NCBI GenBank assembly: GCA_023227645.1
Contig: JALNVJ010000009.1
Location: forward strand, 1 to 21,134
DNA length: 21,134 nt
DNA from: Bacteroidales bacterium
GTDB taxonomy: Bacteria; Bacteroidota; Bacteroidia; Bacteroidales; P3
Direction: 5' to 3'
Part shown: positions 9,703-16,745 of the stretch, piece after piece
Layout: every line of letters begins with the position of its first letter
How positions within the stretch are numbered: position 1 is the first letter of the stretch
Made by a program: the position numbers and the translations under genes
Notes under the pieces: generated by a model
The model's input: only the letters and a program-made list of their open reading frames with translations
Told to the model about the DNA's origin: nothing
Databases searched by the model: none

Positions 9703-9734
9703 AAAAAAAGGCAATTAGAAGCTAATTGCCTTTT
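9703..9734 (-). terminator. Rho-independent terminator of rpsO
   Basis: The stem AAAAGGCAATTA/TAATTGCCTTTT (9706-9717 with 9723-9734, 12 bp) has a 5-base loop and continues into a T run on the minus strand (plus-strand A run from 9703). It lies 24 bases past the rpsO stop and before pnp, so rpsO and pnp are partly uncoupled. Confidence 0.88.
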
Positions 9735-9758
9735 CCCATAAATCTATTGATATAGAAA

Positions 9759-10028
9759 TTACTTTCTAATACCTAATTGTTTAATTAATTCACGATATTT
9801 TAAAACATCTTTATCCTTAAGATAATCTAACAAACGTCTTCTCTTTCCTACTAATCTAACTAAAGAACGTTCTGTAAATTTATCTTTCTTCATTCCACGA
9901 ACATGTTGAGTTAGATGTTGAATGCGGAATGTGAATAATGCGATTTGCCCTTCAATAGAACCAGTGTCTTTATCTGATTTACCATATTGTGCAAAAATTT
10001 CTTTTTTCTTTTCGGTTTCTAAATACAT
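9759..10028 (-). CDS. rpsO: 30S ribosomal protein S15
   Basis: The 89-residue product has the standard length of S15, which binds the central domain of 16S rRNA early in small-subunit assembly and helps bridge the subunits. Recognisable family features are DTGS-EGQIALFT-RI near 21-36, HLT-H at 38-42, the RSLVRLVGKRRRLLDYL segment (about 54-70) and the closing YRELIKQLGIRK. It lies just upstream of pnp, the order conserved across many bacteria, with a terminator between the two genes. A promoter is seen at 10085-10115. Confidence 0.98.
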   Translation of the reverse strand: MYLETEKKKEIFAQYGKSDKDTGSIEGQIALFTFRIQHLTQHVRGMKKDKFTERSLVRLVGKRRRLLDYLKDKDVLKYRELIKQLGIRK

Positions 10029-10084
10029 ATCCTTACCTATCTTTTTTATATTTTTTTCTAATTAAACTCCATCAATTGGGTTTG

Positions 10085-10115
10085 CAAAGATAGAAATTAA
10101 ATTGTTACTAACAAT
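10085..10115 (-). promoter_or_regulatory. Probable promoter of rpsO
   Basis: On the minus strand the -7 box TATCTTTG (10092-10085) matches TAnnTTTG exactly. A degenerate -33 box, ATTG at 10115-10112, is 19 bases upstream. The start would leave a leader of about 50 bases before ATG 10028. Confidence 0.5.
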
Positions 10116-10118
10116 AAT

Positions 10119-10547
10119 TTATCTATTTTTTTTTTGCTTTATATGAGTTTTCTTTATATAGACTTCTTGTTTGGTTATGATAAAAGAACATAATAGCATT
10201 GAGAAAGCTATTCCAAGTATGTCAGCAAAAAGATCCATAAACTCAAAACTTCTATGAGTTATATTAGAGAGCAGTAGCTGAGACAATTCAGTTATTATTC
10301 CAAAGCCTACTGAAATGAATGTGGTTACTAATATTGATTTTAAAAAATTAATTTTATTTACCAATATCCAAAACAAGAGGAAAGAAAAAACTGCAAACAT
10401 TCCTAAATGAACAATTTTGTCAAAAAAAGGAATAAACGAGAAAAAACCTATACTCTTTGGTAATAAGTCTGAAGGTGATAGTATTCCGTATAACATTAAC
10501 GCTATCCAAACAACAAAGAGAATAATATTTAAATTCTTGTTTCTCAT
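10119..10547 (-). CDS. VanZ-like family integral membrane protein
   Basis: A 142-residue membrane protein with four predicted helices (about 7-23, 35-57, 68-86 and 103-122). The family signature is visible: DK-VH-GMF before and within the second helix, TELSQL after the third, and the R-FE-D-FAD-LG stretch leading into the fourth. VanZ itself gives low-level teicoplanin resistance, but most members of the family are uncharacterised, and no resistance role should be assumed. ATG 10547 is preferred; a TTG two codons upstream (10553) is in frame. The C-terminus is very basic (KKTHIKQKKNR). The gene lies downstream of gcvH beyond a terminator; no own promoter is recognised, so readthrough is possible. 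Confidence 0.85.
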   Translation of the reverse strand: MRNKNLNIILFVVWIALMLYGILSPSDLLPKSIGFFSFIPFFDKIVHLGMFAVFSFLLFWILVNKINFLKSILVTTFISVGFGIITELSQLLLSNITHRSFEFMDLFADILGIAFSMLLCSFIITKQEVYIKKTHIKQKKNR

Positions 10548-10561
10548 TTTCAATTATAAAT

Positions 10562-10597
10562 AAAAAAAGATGCTCAAGTTATTATAGCTGAGCATCT
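10562..10597 (-). terminator. Rho-independent terminator of gcvH
   Basis: The stem AGATGCTCA/TGAGCATCT (10568-10576 with 10589-10597, 9 bp, 12-base loop) is followed on the minus strand by seven T residues. It begins 24 bases beyond the gcvH stop codon. Confidence 0.85.
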
Positions 10598-10620
10598 CTT
10601 TTTATTTTATGCTTTAATTC

Positions 10621-11001
10621 CTATAAACCAATAAATGCTGAATAAGCTTTCGCATCCATTAAATCATTTAATTCAGCTAAGTTACTAGGTTTTATTTTAA
10701 TAACCCAACCTTCAGCGTAAGGATCTGAATTGATTGCAGCTGCATTTGATTCAAGATTTTCATTAAATGCTAAAACTTCTCCAGATATTGGCATCATAAG
10801 GTCTGAAACAGTTTTAACAGCTTCAACAGAACCAAACACTTCATCTTTATCTAATGTTTCGCCAACAGTGTCAACATCAACGAATACGATATCACCTAAT
10901 TCATGTTGTGCGAAATCTGTTATACCAATAAAGACTTCATCACCTTCAACTCTTAACCATTCGTGGTCGTTAGAATACTTTAAATTTTCTGGAATGTTCA
11001 T
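10621..11001 (-). CDS. gcvH: Glycine cleavage system H protein
   Basis: The H protein is the lipoylated shuttle of the glycine cleavage system, carrying the aminomethyl group from the P protein to the T protein and electrons to the L protein. At 126 residues it has the usual length. It shows the hammerhead lipoyl fold, with HEWLRVEGDEVFIGITDFAQ at 13-32, GDIVFVD at 36-42 and the lipoylation segment GSVEAVKTVSDL at 57-68, where Lys63 is the expected lipoyl attachment site; NSDPYAEGWVIKIK follows near the C-terminus. The other gcv genes are not in the window. It has its own promoter and terminator and so appears monocistronic. Confidence 0.97.
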   Translation of the reverse strand: MNIPENLKYSNDHEWLRVEGDEVFIGITDFAQHELGDIVFVDVDTVGETLDKDEVFGSVEAVKTVSDLMMPISGEVLAFNENLESNAAAINSDPYAEGWVIKIKPSNLAELNDLMDAKAYSAFIGL

Positions 11002-11042
11002 TTTATTTCTTTTTTTGATTTGTCAAATAATATTTCAAGGTT

Positions 11043-11076
11043 CAAAATTACTATTTTTTTTTAATATAAACTCAAA
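11043..11076 (-). promoter_or_regulatory. Probable promoter of gcvH
   Basis: Minus-strand TTTG at 11076-11073 and TAATTTTG at 11050-11043 are separated by 22 bases, matching TTTG/TAnnTTTG. The leader to ATG 11001 would be about 35 bases. Confidence 0.5.
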
Positions 11077-11082
11077 TTACTA

Positions 11083-13233
11083 TTATCTTTTTATTATCTT
11101 ATAGTTTAATAGCTTGCTCTCCAAATGAATAGTAACGATATAAACGCCATTTCTTAAAGAAGAAACATCTATTAAATTAGTATTATTATCTTTTTCAATA
11201 AGTTTTCTTCCAAACATATCGTAAATCTCAACATATTTCAATTTCTCAGTTGAAACAATATTAAGTTCATTCAACATTGGGTTAGGATAGAGAGTAAGCT
11301 TTGGAGAGGATTCGATCTCATTATCTAAACCTATTAGCTCAACAGCTCTCTTAACAGCATCATGGGCAGAGACCTTACCCCAACCCCAACTATCATTTGG
11401 GATAGTTGATGTAGTATAACTGTCTTGACGAGCAGTTTCTATAAGAATTTCTTTTATTTTTTCAGAACTCAAATTTGGATTAGCCTCCAACATTAATGCA
11501 ACAACACCTGTTACCATTGGAGAGGACATTGATGTTCCTGATAATGGAGCAAAAGGATAATCCCTGCCTTCAAATGTAATTAAATTATTTGACGAAAAGT
11601 CTTGACTTGCAAAAGAAGATATTGAGGAAAAAACACCAACTCCAGGTGCAGAAACCTCTGGTTTTATTCTTCCATCAATTGTTGGTCCAATACTTGAAAA
11701 ATTAGCTCTTGATCCTCCTGAGTATGCATCTCTTGGTCGGGACAAATGTGCGGCTACTGTAATTGCAGTCTTACAAACAGCAGGTTCGCCTATACTATAG
11801 TAAAAATCCCCTTCAATATCTTTTAACCTATATTTCTTAAAATCCAATCCCCAATTGCCTACTCCAGTTGACAAACAAGCAACATTCCAAGCATGAACAT
11901 AACCGTTAGGAGAAATTATGGATAAGATCACAAAGTATTGTCCCAATTGAGAGTTTGAAAGCCTTACAGCCCATTCTTGAATTGGACGATTAGAAATAGG
12001 GGTTGAAGATACGGAATTCGATCTATAAATGATAGAATCGTTACCAATAATTAATAATGTATCAGCAATATAATCATTTGAAATAGTGTTAACCCATCTA
12101 GAAGCATGAACCAATTGAAAGTTTCCATCATAAAACTCTAATCTTGCAGAAAACCTATCGGTACTATCTCCAGAAAGTGTTAATGATTGCCCCCAATATT
12201 TTTCAACAGTATTTTGAATATCGAAACCAATACCCGTTGATACTGTATCACTAAAATTAAAATCTGCCTTTATATGAAACTTTGTATTTCCATTATTTCC
12301 TCCACTTGTTACAAAAACAATATTATCATTTAGAGACATACTGTCAATTGCTTGATCAAACATTGAAGTTCCATCCATCAAACCAATATTATATAAGCCC
12401 CAACTTCCATTGACAACTAATCGTTTTCCCTTATCTTGAGCAATTCCTCTCATCCAAGAATAAGCATCTAAAACTCCTGCCTCATCAATTAGAAAGGTTG
12501 CAAATAATAATTCAGACCCATAAGCAATTCCTCTATAATTTGTGGTAGCCCCTCCTCCTGAGGCTATACCAGCAACATGAGTTCCATGGTATCCATATTG
12601 ATAAATATTTGACGTGTCACATTGAGCTCCAAGCAGAGCTTGTTTTCCTTCAAATACAGTACCATAAAGATAACCACTTGGCGAAGGTCCTTGATTTCGG
12701 AATTGATCCCACGCTGCAATAATCCTATAATTATTTAACAAGGTGTCGTAAAACATTGGGTGAGTGTAGTCGAAACCCCAATCAGTAATCCCAATAATTA
12801 CATCCTTACCACTGTAAGGACTTGGCAAGTCAAAACCCTGCCAAACTAAATCAGCACCAAGATCACTGGCTGCTTTTATAAGATGAGGGGAACTAACTTT
12901 ACGAGAGGTCTCAATTTCGTCCATCCCTTTAATTTTCAACACATCTCTAACCCTATCAAGAGGGATATAAACTGTTAAGATATTTCCAATTCTTGAACCT
13001 ATCTTAGAATTGTTTTTCAAAAGTTCATTCTCATCAAACTCATCGTTTACCTTTATAATGGCAGATATATGCTTAACTCCATCAAAATTACGATAAGAGT
13101 ATTTTTCAGAAAATAAAATAGAAGATTTTTTTCCTTCACTATTGAGATACCCTTTCAACCCAACTCCTATATTTTGGGCAAAAAGACTTTGGATTAAAAA
13201 AAACATCAATAAAAATAATAATTGTTTCTTCAT
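11083..13233 (-). CDS. Secreted subtilisin-like serine protease (S8) with T9SS type A tail
   Basis: A 716-residue exported protease. A signal peptide ends near residue 19 (SLFA). Residues about 21-115 look like an inhibitor-type propeptide. The S8 catalytic triad is present: Asp151 in GITDWGFD, His216 in HGTHVAG and Ser568 in GTSMSSP, with the oxyanion Asn313 in SGGNNG. Between Asn313 and Ser568 lie 254 residues, far more than in subtilisin, so a beta-rich domain of roughly 150-190 residues (about 320-480) is inserted in the catalytic domain. The last about 70 residues begin with LYPNP at 648-652 and end in KIIKR, a T9SS type A sorting domain, so the enzyme is expected to cross the outer membrane and be released or anchored at the surface. 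Substrate unknown. A promoter is seen at 13279-13312. Confidence 0.95.
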   Translation of the reverse strand: MKKQLLFLLMFFLIQSLFAQNIGVGLKGYLNSEGKKSSILFSEKYSYRNFDGVKHISAIIKVNDEFDENELLKNNSKIGSRIGNILTVYIPLDRVRDVLKIKGMDEIETSRKVSSPHLIKAASDLGADLVWQGFDLPSPYSGKDVIIGITDWGFDYTHPMFYDTLLNNYRIIAAWDQFRNQGPSPSGYLYGTVFEGKQALLGAQCDTSNIYQYGYHGTHVAGIASGGGATTNYRGIAYGSELLFATFLIDEAGVLDAYSWMRGIAQDKGKRLVVNGSWGLYNIGLMDGTSMFDQAIDSMSLNDNIVFVTSGGNNGNTKFHIKADFNFSDTVSTGIGFDIQNTVEKYWGQSLTLSGDSTDRFSARLEFYDGNFQLVHASRWVNTISNDYIADTLLIIGNDSIIYRSNSVSSTPISNRPIQEWAVRLSNSQLGQYFVILSIISPNGYVHAWNVACLSTGVGNWGLDFKKYRLKDIEGDFYYSIGEPAVCKTAITVAAHLSRPRDAYSGGSRANFSSIGPTIDGRIKPEVSAPGVGVFSSISSFASQDFSSNNLITFEGRDYPFAPLSGTSMSSPMVTGVVALMLEANPNLSSEKIKEILIETARQDSYTTSTIPNDSWGWGKVSAHDAVKRAVELIGLDNEIESSPKLTLYPNPMLNELNIVSTEKLKYVEIYDMFGRKLIEKDNNTNLIDVSSLRNGVYIVTIHLESKLLNYKIIKR

Positions 13234-13278
13234 ATAACTAGTTATTAATTTGATTAAAATAATATTCCTAAACTATTG

Positions 13279-13312
13279 CAAAGGTAATAAAGAAAAAATT
13301 AACTTAAACAAA
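13279..13312 (-). promoter_or_regulatory. Probable promoter of the subtilase gene
   Basis: Minus-strand TACCTTTG at 13286-13279 matches the -7 box; TTTG at 13312-13309 lies 22 bases upstream. The -33 box abuts the terminator of the preceding gene. Confidence 0.5.
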
Positions 13313-13343
13313 AAAAGCGTTCTGAATTATCAAAACGCTTTTT
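13307..13343 (-). terminator. Rho-independent terminator of the DUF2795 gene
   Basis: The stem AAAAAGCGTT/AACGCTTTTT (13312-13321 with 13334-13343, loop 12 bases) is followed by a T-rich tract on the minus strand and starts 13 bases past the stop codon. Confidence 0.8.
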
Positions 13344-13356
13344 CTTAGCTTTAATT

Positions 13357-13578
13357 TTAGTATTCGTCTTCGTGGAAGAAGAAATCATCCTTTGTAGGGT
13401 AATCTGTCCAAATATCCTCTATACTATCATAAGTCTCTCCCTCATCCTCAATTTCAGTTAGATTTTCAACAACCTCTGCCGGAGCACCACTTCTCAAAGC
13501 ATAATCTAAAAGCTCTTCACGCGTTGCTGGCCATGGTGCATCTTCTAATTTCGAAGCTAATTCTAATGTCCAATACAT
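13357..13578 (-). CDS. DUF2795 domain protein
   Basis: A small 73-residue acidic protein. The central segment (about 14-57), with APWPATREELLDYA, an Arg-x-Gly-Ala stretch, VVENL and a YDSIEDIW motif, matches the DUF2795 pattern; short copies of this domain are common in Bacteroidota, but its function is not known. The C-terminus (DDFFFHEDEY) is acidic and aromatic. The gene stands alone between its own promoter and terminator. The match is by pattern recognition, without a profile search. Confidence 0.75.
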   Translation of the reverse strand: MYWTLELASKLEDAPWPATREELLDYALRSGAPAEVVENLTEIEDEGETYDSIEDIWTDYPTKDDFFFHEDEY

Positions 13579-13637
13579 TGTTTATAATTATTTTAAGTTT
13601 ATACTCGTGAAATTAAAAATAACCCTCTCATTTTTTG

Positions 13638-13668
13638 CAAAAGTAATATTAATTCTTATACAAACAAA
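13638..13668 (-). promoter_or_regulatory. Promoter of the DUF2795 gene
   Basis: Minus-strand TTTG at 13668-13665, then 19 bases, then TACTTTTG at 13645-13638, a full match to TTTG/TAnnTTTG. A second TTTG (13664-13661) lies in the spacer, as in the promoter at 6971-7003. Confidence 0.6.
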
Positions 13669-13719
13669 TTTAACCTCGTTTATTTTAATTATAAAAGCAT
13701 TTTATTCTTGATTTTTAAA

Positions 13720-14298
13720 TTACGGGATCCACAAAATCTCTTCTCTACCCCTATCAATCAAAACTTTCCTTGCTAAAATAAAAAGATAGTCAGACAAGCG
13801 ATTAATAAAAATTAAAACCTGATCATCAACTCCTTCTTTATCATTTAATTTACATAAAAGCCTTTCAGCTCTTCTGCAAACGGTTCTAGAGACTTGCATC
13901 TCAGAGAAAATATAATATCCTGTTGGTAAAATGAAACTTTTAAATTTAGGCAATTCTCCTTCTAATAAATCAATCCTCTTTTCTAACATTAAAATATGTT
14001 CGTCTTTTACTGGAGGTAATGTCTTAATATTTGGGTCTTCACAAGCAACAATTGCTTGAGCGTTAAAAATAGTATTTATTATAGATAAAAGTTCAACATT
14101 AATAAAATTAGATTCAATCTCTTTTTTAGATTTACCCAATTTTCTTTCTCTCTGTGCCAAAAGATCTCTAACAAGACCTAAATGGCAATTTAATTCGTCT
14201 AATGTTCCATAACACTCAACTCTCAAATCATATTTAGGCACTCTCTTGCCTCCAACCAAAGATGTTGTTCCTTTATCTCCTGTTTTTGTATAAATCAT
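13720..14298 (-). CDS. PduO-type ATP:cob(I)alamin adenosyltransferase
   Basis: The enzyme transfers the adenosyl group of ATP to cob(I)alamin, making adenosylcobalamin, the cofactor of enzymes such as methylmalonyl-CoA mutase. At 192 residues it has the typical PduO/MMAB length. The N-terminal ATP-binding motif YTKTGDKGTTSLVGG (3-17) is intact, followed by YGTLDELN (30-37), a FILP segment (122-125) and the signature R-x-x-CRRAERLL (138-148), where the conserved Arg and Glu bind ATP. NRLSDYLF-LAR (166-177) is also typical. The gene begins 5 bases after the NifU-like gene and closes a four-gene run. No cobalamin riboswitch is seen nearby. Confidence 0.93.
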   Translation of the reverse strand: MIYTKTGDKGTTSLVGGKRVPKYDLRVECYGTLDELNCHLGLVRDLLAQRERKLGKSKKEIESNFINVELLSIINTIFNAQAIVACEDPNIKTLPPVKDEHILMLEKRIDLLEGELPKFKSFILPTGYYIFSEMQVSRTVCRRAERLLCKLNDKEGVDDQVLIFINRLSDYLFILARKVLIDRGREEILWIP

Positions 14299-14303
14299 TA
14301 CTC

Positions 14304-14549
14304 TTAAACTCTTTCAACAGATTTTATTTCAGGAATAGCTTCAATTACAGCTTGTTCCACTCCTTGCTTTAGAGTTATCATAGCATGAGGACATGATCCA
14401 CAATGACCTTGAAGTTCTACAAAAACAACTTTATCGTCAGTTAATTTTACAAATTTCAAATCACCTCCATCACTTTGAAGGTATGGTCTAATTTGTTCTA
14501 AAACCTCTTTCACTCTTATTTCTAATGCTTGTGTTTCTTCTGATGTCAT
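14304..14549 (-). CDS. NifU-like iron-sulfur scaffold protein
   Basis: An 81-residue single-domain protein of the NifU C-terminal (Nfu) family, which binds a transient iron-sulfur cluster between two subunits and passes it to target proteins. The core signatures are RPYLQSDGGDL at 21-31 and the cluster-binding GHCGSCPHAMITLK at 48-61, with Cys50 and Cys53 forming the CxxC. It lacks other domains (no A-type or N-terminal IscU-like part). It lies 8 bases after mrp, another iron-sulfur protein gene, which supports co-function. Confidence 0.93.
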   Translation of the reverse strand: MTSEETQALEIRVKEVLEQIRPYLQSDGGDLKFVKLTDDKVVFVELQGHCGSCPHAMITLKQGVEQAVIEAIPEIKSVERV

Positions 14550-14557
14550 AATATTTT

Positions 14558-15394
14558 TTATTTATTAATTTCTACTAATTTATCATTAATCTTTCGAGCT
14601 AAGCTCAAAAAACTATTACTTTCTAACGAATCAACGATCAAACTTATTGGATTTCCACTATCATTAGTTTCAGAAATTTCCTCCGAAATAGGAATTTGCT
14701 CCAATACTTCTATATCTAATTCTTTAGCAAACTTCTCTGTTCCACCTTTTCCAAATAAATAATATTTGTTATTAGGTAAATCATTAGTAACGAAATACGC
14801 CATATTTTCTACCAATCCCAAAATTGGGACATTAACACTTTCGTTTTTAAACATATTAACAGCCCTTCTAACATCACTAATAGCTAATTGCTGAGGAGTT
14901 GAAACAAATACAGCACCCGACAAGTTAAAGTCATGTGAAAGCGTTAATTGAATATCACCAGTTCCTGGAGGCATATCGAAAATCAAATAATCTAATTCTC
15001 CCCAAAGAGTATCAGAAAGCATTTGAATTAAAGTATTTGAAGCCATTGGCCCTCTCCACATTAAAGCTTTTGAAGGGTCAACAAAAAAACCAATAGACAT
15101 AAGTTTTACGCCAAATTTTTCAATAGGTTGAAAATGTAATTTACCATCTATTTCTTGACCAACTACCTCTTCATTTTCGATATTAAATAGAGTTGGGATT
15201 GATGGGCCGTAAATATCCACATCTGCCAAACCAACTTTAAATCCCAGTTTAGCAAGGCTAATTGCAATGTTAGCAGCAATTGTAGATTTACCAACGCCTC
15301 CTTTTCCACTACCAATAGCAAGCAAAAACTTAACCTTTGACATTGATTGAGCAATCCTCATCTCCTTTTCTTTTCTCTGTTCGAATATATTCAT
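14558..15394 (-). CDS. mrp: Mrp/ApbC-family P-loop ATPase, iron-sulfur cluster carrier
   Basis: Mrp/ApbC/Nbp35 proteins are dimeric ATPases of the MinD/ParA superfamily that carry and transfer iron-sulfur clusters. The 278-residue protein shows the deviant Walker A motif GSGKGGVGKST (28-38, signature Lys31 and Lys36), ADVDIYGPS-PTLF (57-70), the Walker B-like IFDMPPGTGD (138-147) and TPQQLA (166-171). Two usual features are absent: the N-terminal MIP18/DUF59 domain, since the protein begins only about 27 residues before the P-loop, and the C-terminal CxxC, since ENMAYF is followed by a Cys-free stretch up to FGKGG. The latter is common in Bacteroidota homologues as far as I recall. ATG 15394 follows the preceding gene by 14 bases. 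Confidence 0.93.
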   Translation of the reverse strand: MNIFEQRKEKEMRIAQSMSKVKFLLAIGSGKGGVGKSTIAANIAISLAKLGFKVGLADVDIYGPSIPTLFNIENEEVVGQEIDGKLHFQPIEKFGVKLMSIGFFVDPSKALMWRGPMASNTLIQMLSDTLWGELDYLIFDMPPGTGDIQLTLSHDFNLSGAVFVSTPQQLAISDVRRAVNMFKNESVNVPILGLVENMAYFVTNDLPNNKYYLFGKGGTEKFAKELDIEVLEQIPISEEISETNDSGNPISLIVDSLESNSFLSLARKINDKLVEINK

Positions 15395-15408
15395 TACTCT
15401 ATATTTTA

Positions 15409-15825
15409 TTATTTTTCATCCTCCCCCTCATCATCATCGTCATCGTCGTCATCGTCGTCATCAATTTTTTCTGCGGCATAGTCTCCGTGAACAAGAACAA
15501 ATGTATCTTTAGAAGGCTTTTCCTCCTCTTCTTCTTCCTTCTCTTGTTCCGCTGAAAAATCGTGGTTCTTTGAATCGCGTAAAATTTCTTTATCGAATTC
15601 TTCTTCTGTTAGCTTAGCATCAACCTTCACATCAACCTTTACCATATAAATCGTATCCTCTGTTTCGAAAGGTACAACATAAATAACTTCACCTGATGGC
15701 TTGTTTATTTTTTGAATATACGAGCTATATCCTTCAGAATAGGCTTGACTGAACATTAATAACTGACTCTTTGTTAGCTTATTGAAGCTAATAATTACTC
15801 TTAATTTGTTAACTTTTTGTTTCAT
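15409..15825 (-). CDS. Hypothetical protein with poly-Glu and poly-Asp tracts
   Basis: A 138-residue protein that I do not assign to a family. The first about 75 residues look like a compact alpha/beta domain with a basic start (MKQKVNKLRVIISFNK). After it come six consecutive Glu (97-102), a short ordered-looking segment (DTFVLVHGDYAAEK, 107-120) and a tail with 11 consecutive Asp (122-132) ending EGEDEK. No signal peptide or membrane segment, so probably cytosolic. It is the first gene of the run leading to mrp (14-base gap). A TATTTTTG box (15841-15834) fits the -7 consensus, but it lies only about 9 bases before the ATG and has no clear -33 partner. The tail could bind metal or basic partners, but this is a guess. 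Confidence 0.85.
   Translation of the reverse strand: MKQKVNKLRVIISFNKLTKSQLLMFSQAYSEGYSSYIQKINKPSGEVIYVVPFETEDTIYMVKVDVKVDAKLTEEEFDKEILRDSKNHDFSAEQEKEEEEEEKPSKDTFVLVHGDYAAEKIDDDDDDDDDDDEGEDEK
15430..15462 (-). repeat. Poly-Asp codon tract in the acidic hypothetical gene
   Basis: Eleven consecutive Asp codons, written as a mixture of GAT and GAC rather than a single repeated triplet. The mixture suggests that the acidic run is kept at protein level and is not a fresh microsatellite. Confidence 0.85.
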
Positions 15826-15923
15826 AGATTATGCAAAAATAATTTGCAATATTAGTAACTTTTTGTAACACTCAAGAGATTTAATCAATAATTATATTGA
15901 AAAAATACTTAAAACTCGGATTT

Positions 15924-16745
15924 CTACATCACTGTAATGCTTCCTCCCTTTATTTCTTTTTTATCTAAATTTTTAAATTCAAACTTATAGAAATATGTCC
16001 CGATTGGGATATTTATGGCTTTAAAATTATTTTTATACCCCTTACATTTATAAACAGACTTACCATTACGATCAAAAACAATCAAACAATTATCAGGAAA
16101 TTTATCAACGTCTTTAATAACAAACACATCATTTATTCCATCACCATTAGGAGTAATAACATTAGAAGGTTTAAAATCTGGAATATCTAAATTTGAAGGC
16201 AAAACTTTTTTAACAATTACTAAAGAGTCTTCTTTAATATGATTAATATTAATTTCTGTTGGATATGACTGAGAAGAATTGATTGTTTTGACTGAATAAT
16301 TTCTATTTTCCAAAACAATAGTCTTTTCATCACTAACCTTAAATGCGATTATAGTATCTTGATTGTTTTGATTTAAAGTAGCAATTGGACTAGTGATTTG
16401 TTTAGCTTTTTCTATTGAGATGATTTTTCCATCATCGTTTTTGACAGAATCATCATTTATCTTAGACGTTTCAATTTTTGTTTTAACAATAACATTTTCT
16501 TTTGAATCATTAAAACTATTAATAAATAAATATGCTCCTACTCCAATAATTCCACATCCAGCAACCAAGCCGATAGCTTTAAATACAACATTAGTTGTTA
16601 GCTTTGTAGCACCTACTTTATCTAAATTATTATTTAGATTCGTTTTAGGGGCATTGCTTAGTTGACTCTCAAGCTTATTCCAAATATCTGGAGCCTCAAC
16701 CTCGTTATCCTTTAATTTATTAAATATCTTATCTATATTCTTCAT
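15924..16745 (-). CDS. Putative anti-sigma factor with T9SS type B/gliding-type C-terminal domain
   Basis: A 273-residue protein. Residues 1-35 form a short cytosolic helical segment (DKIFNKLKDNEVEAPDIWNK) like the start of many Bacteroidota anti-sigma factors, followed by one membrane helix at about 54-75. The periplasmic part is a spacer of about 115 residues and then, at about 193-273, a domain starting PSNVITPNGDGINDVF, with LIVFDRNGKSVYKCKGY (221-237), PIGTYFYKF (247-255) and a final GGSITVM. This matches the T9SS type B sorting / gliding-motility-associated C-terminal domain (CHU_C). The start codon overlaps the sigma gene stop (ATGA, 16742-16745), the classic layout of a sigma/anti-sigma pair. 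The anti-sigma role is inferred from context and topology, as no ZAS motif is present. Confidence 0.8.
   Translation of the reverse strand: MKNIDKIFNKLKDNEVEAPDIWNKLESQLSNAPKTNLNNNLDKVGATKLTTNVVFKAIGLVAGCGIIGVGAYLFINSFNDSKENVIVKTKIETSKINDDSVKNDDGKIISIEKAKQITSPIATLNQNNQDTIIAFKVSDEKTIVLENRNYSVKTINSSQSYPTEININHIKEDSLVIVKKVLPSNLDIPDFKPSNVITPNGDGINDVFVIKDVDKFPDNCLIVFDRNGKSVYKCKGYKNNFKAINIPIGTYFYKFEFKNLDKKEIKGGSITVM

Noticed and set aside
10730..11104. Plus-strand 124-codon frame opposite gcvH
   Set aside because: It is antisense to the strongly conserved gcvH and lacks any start signal or recognisable domain.
15337..15555. Plus-strand frame with Ile/Val and Phe/Leu runs, looking like a membrane segment
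   Set aside because: The hydrophobic runs are the reverse complement of the Asp and Glu codon tracts of the minus-strand gene.
13720..15900. Cobalamin riboswitch controlling the adenosyltransferase
   Set aside because: The gene is the last of a tight run with gaps of 5-14 bases, and the region before the first gene is under 100 bases without the conserved B12-box-like structure.
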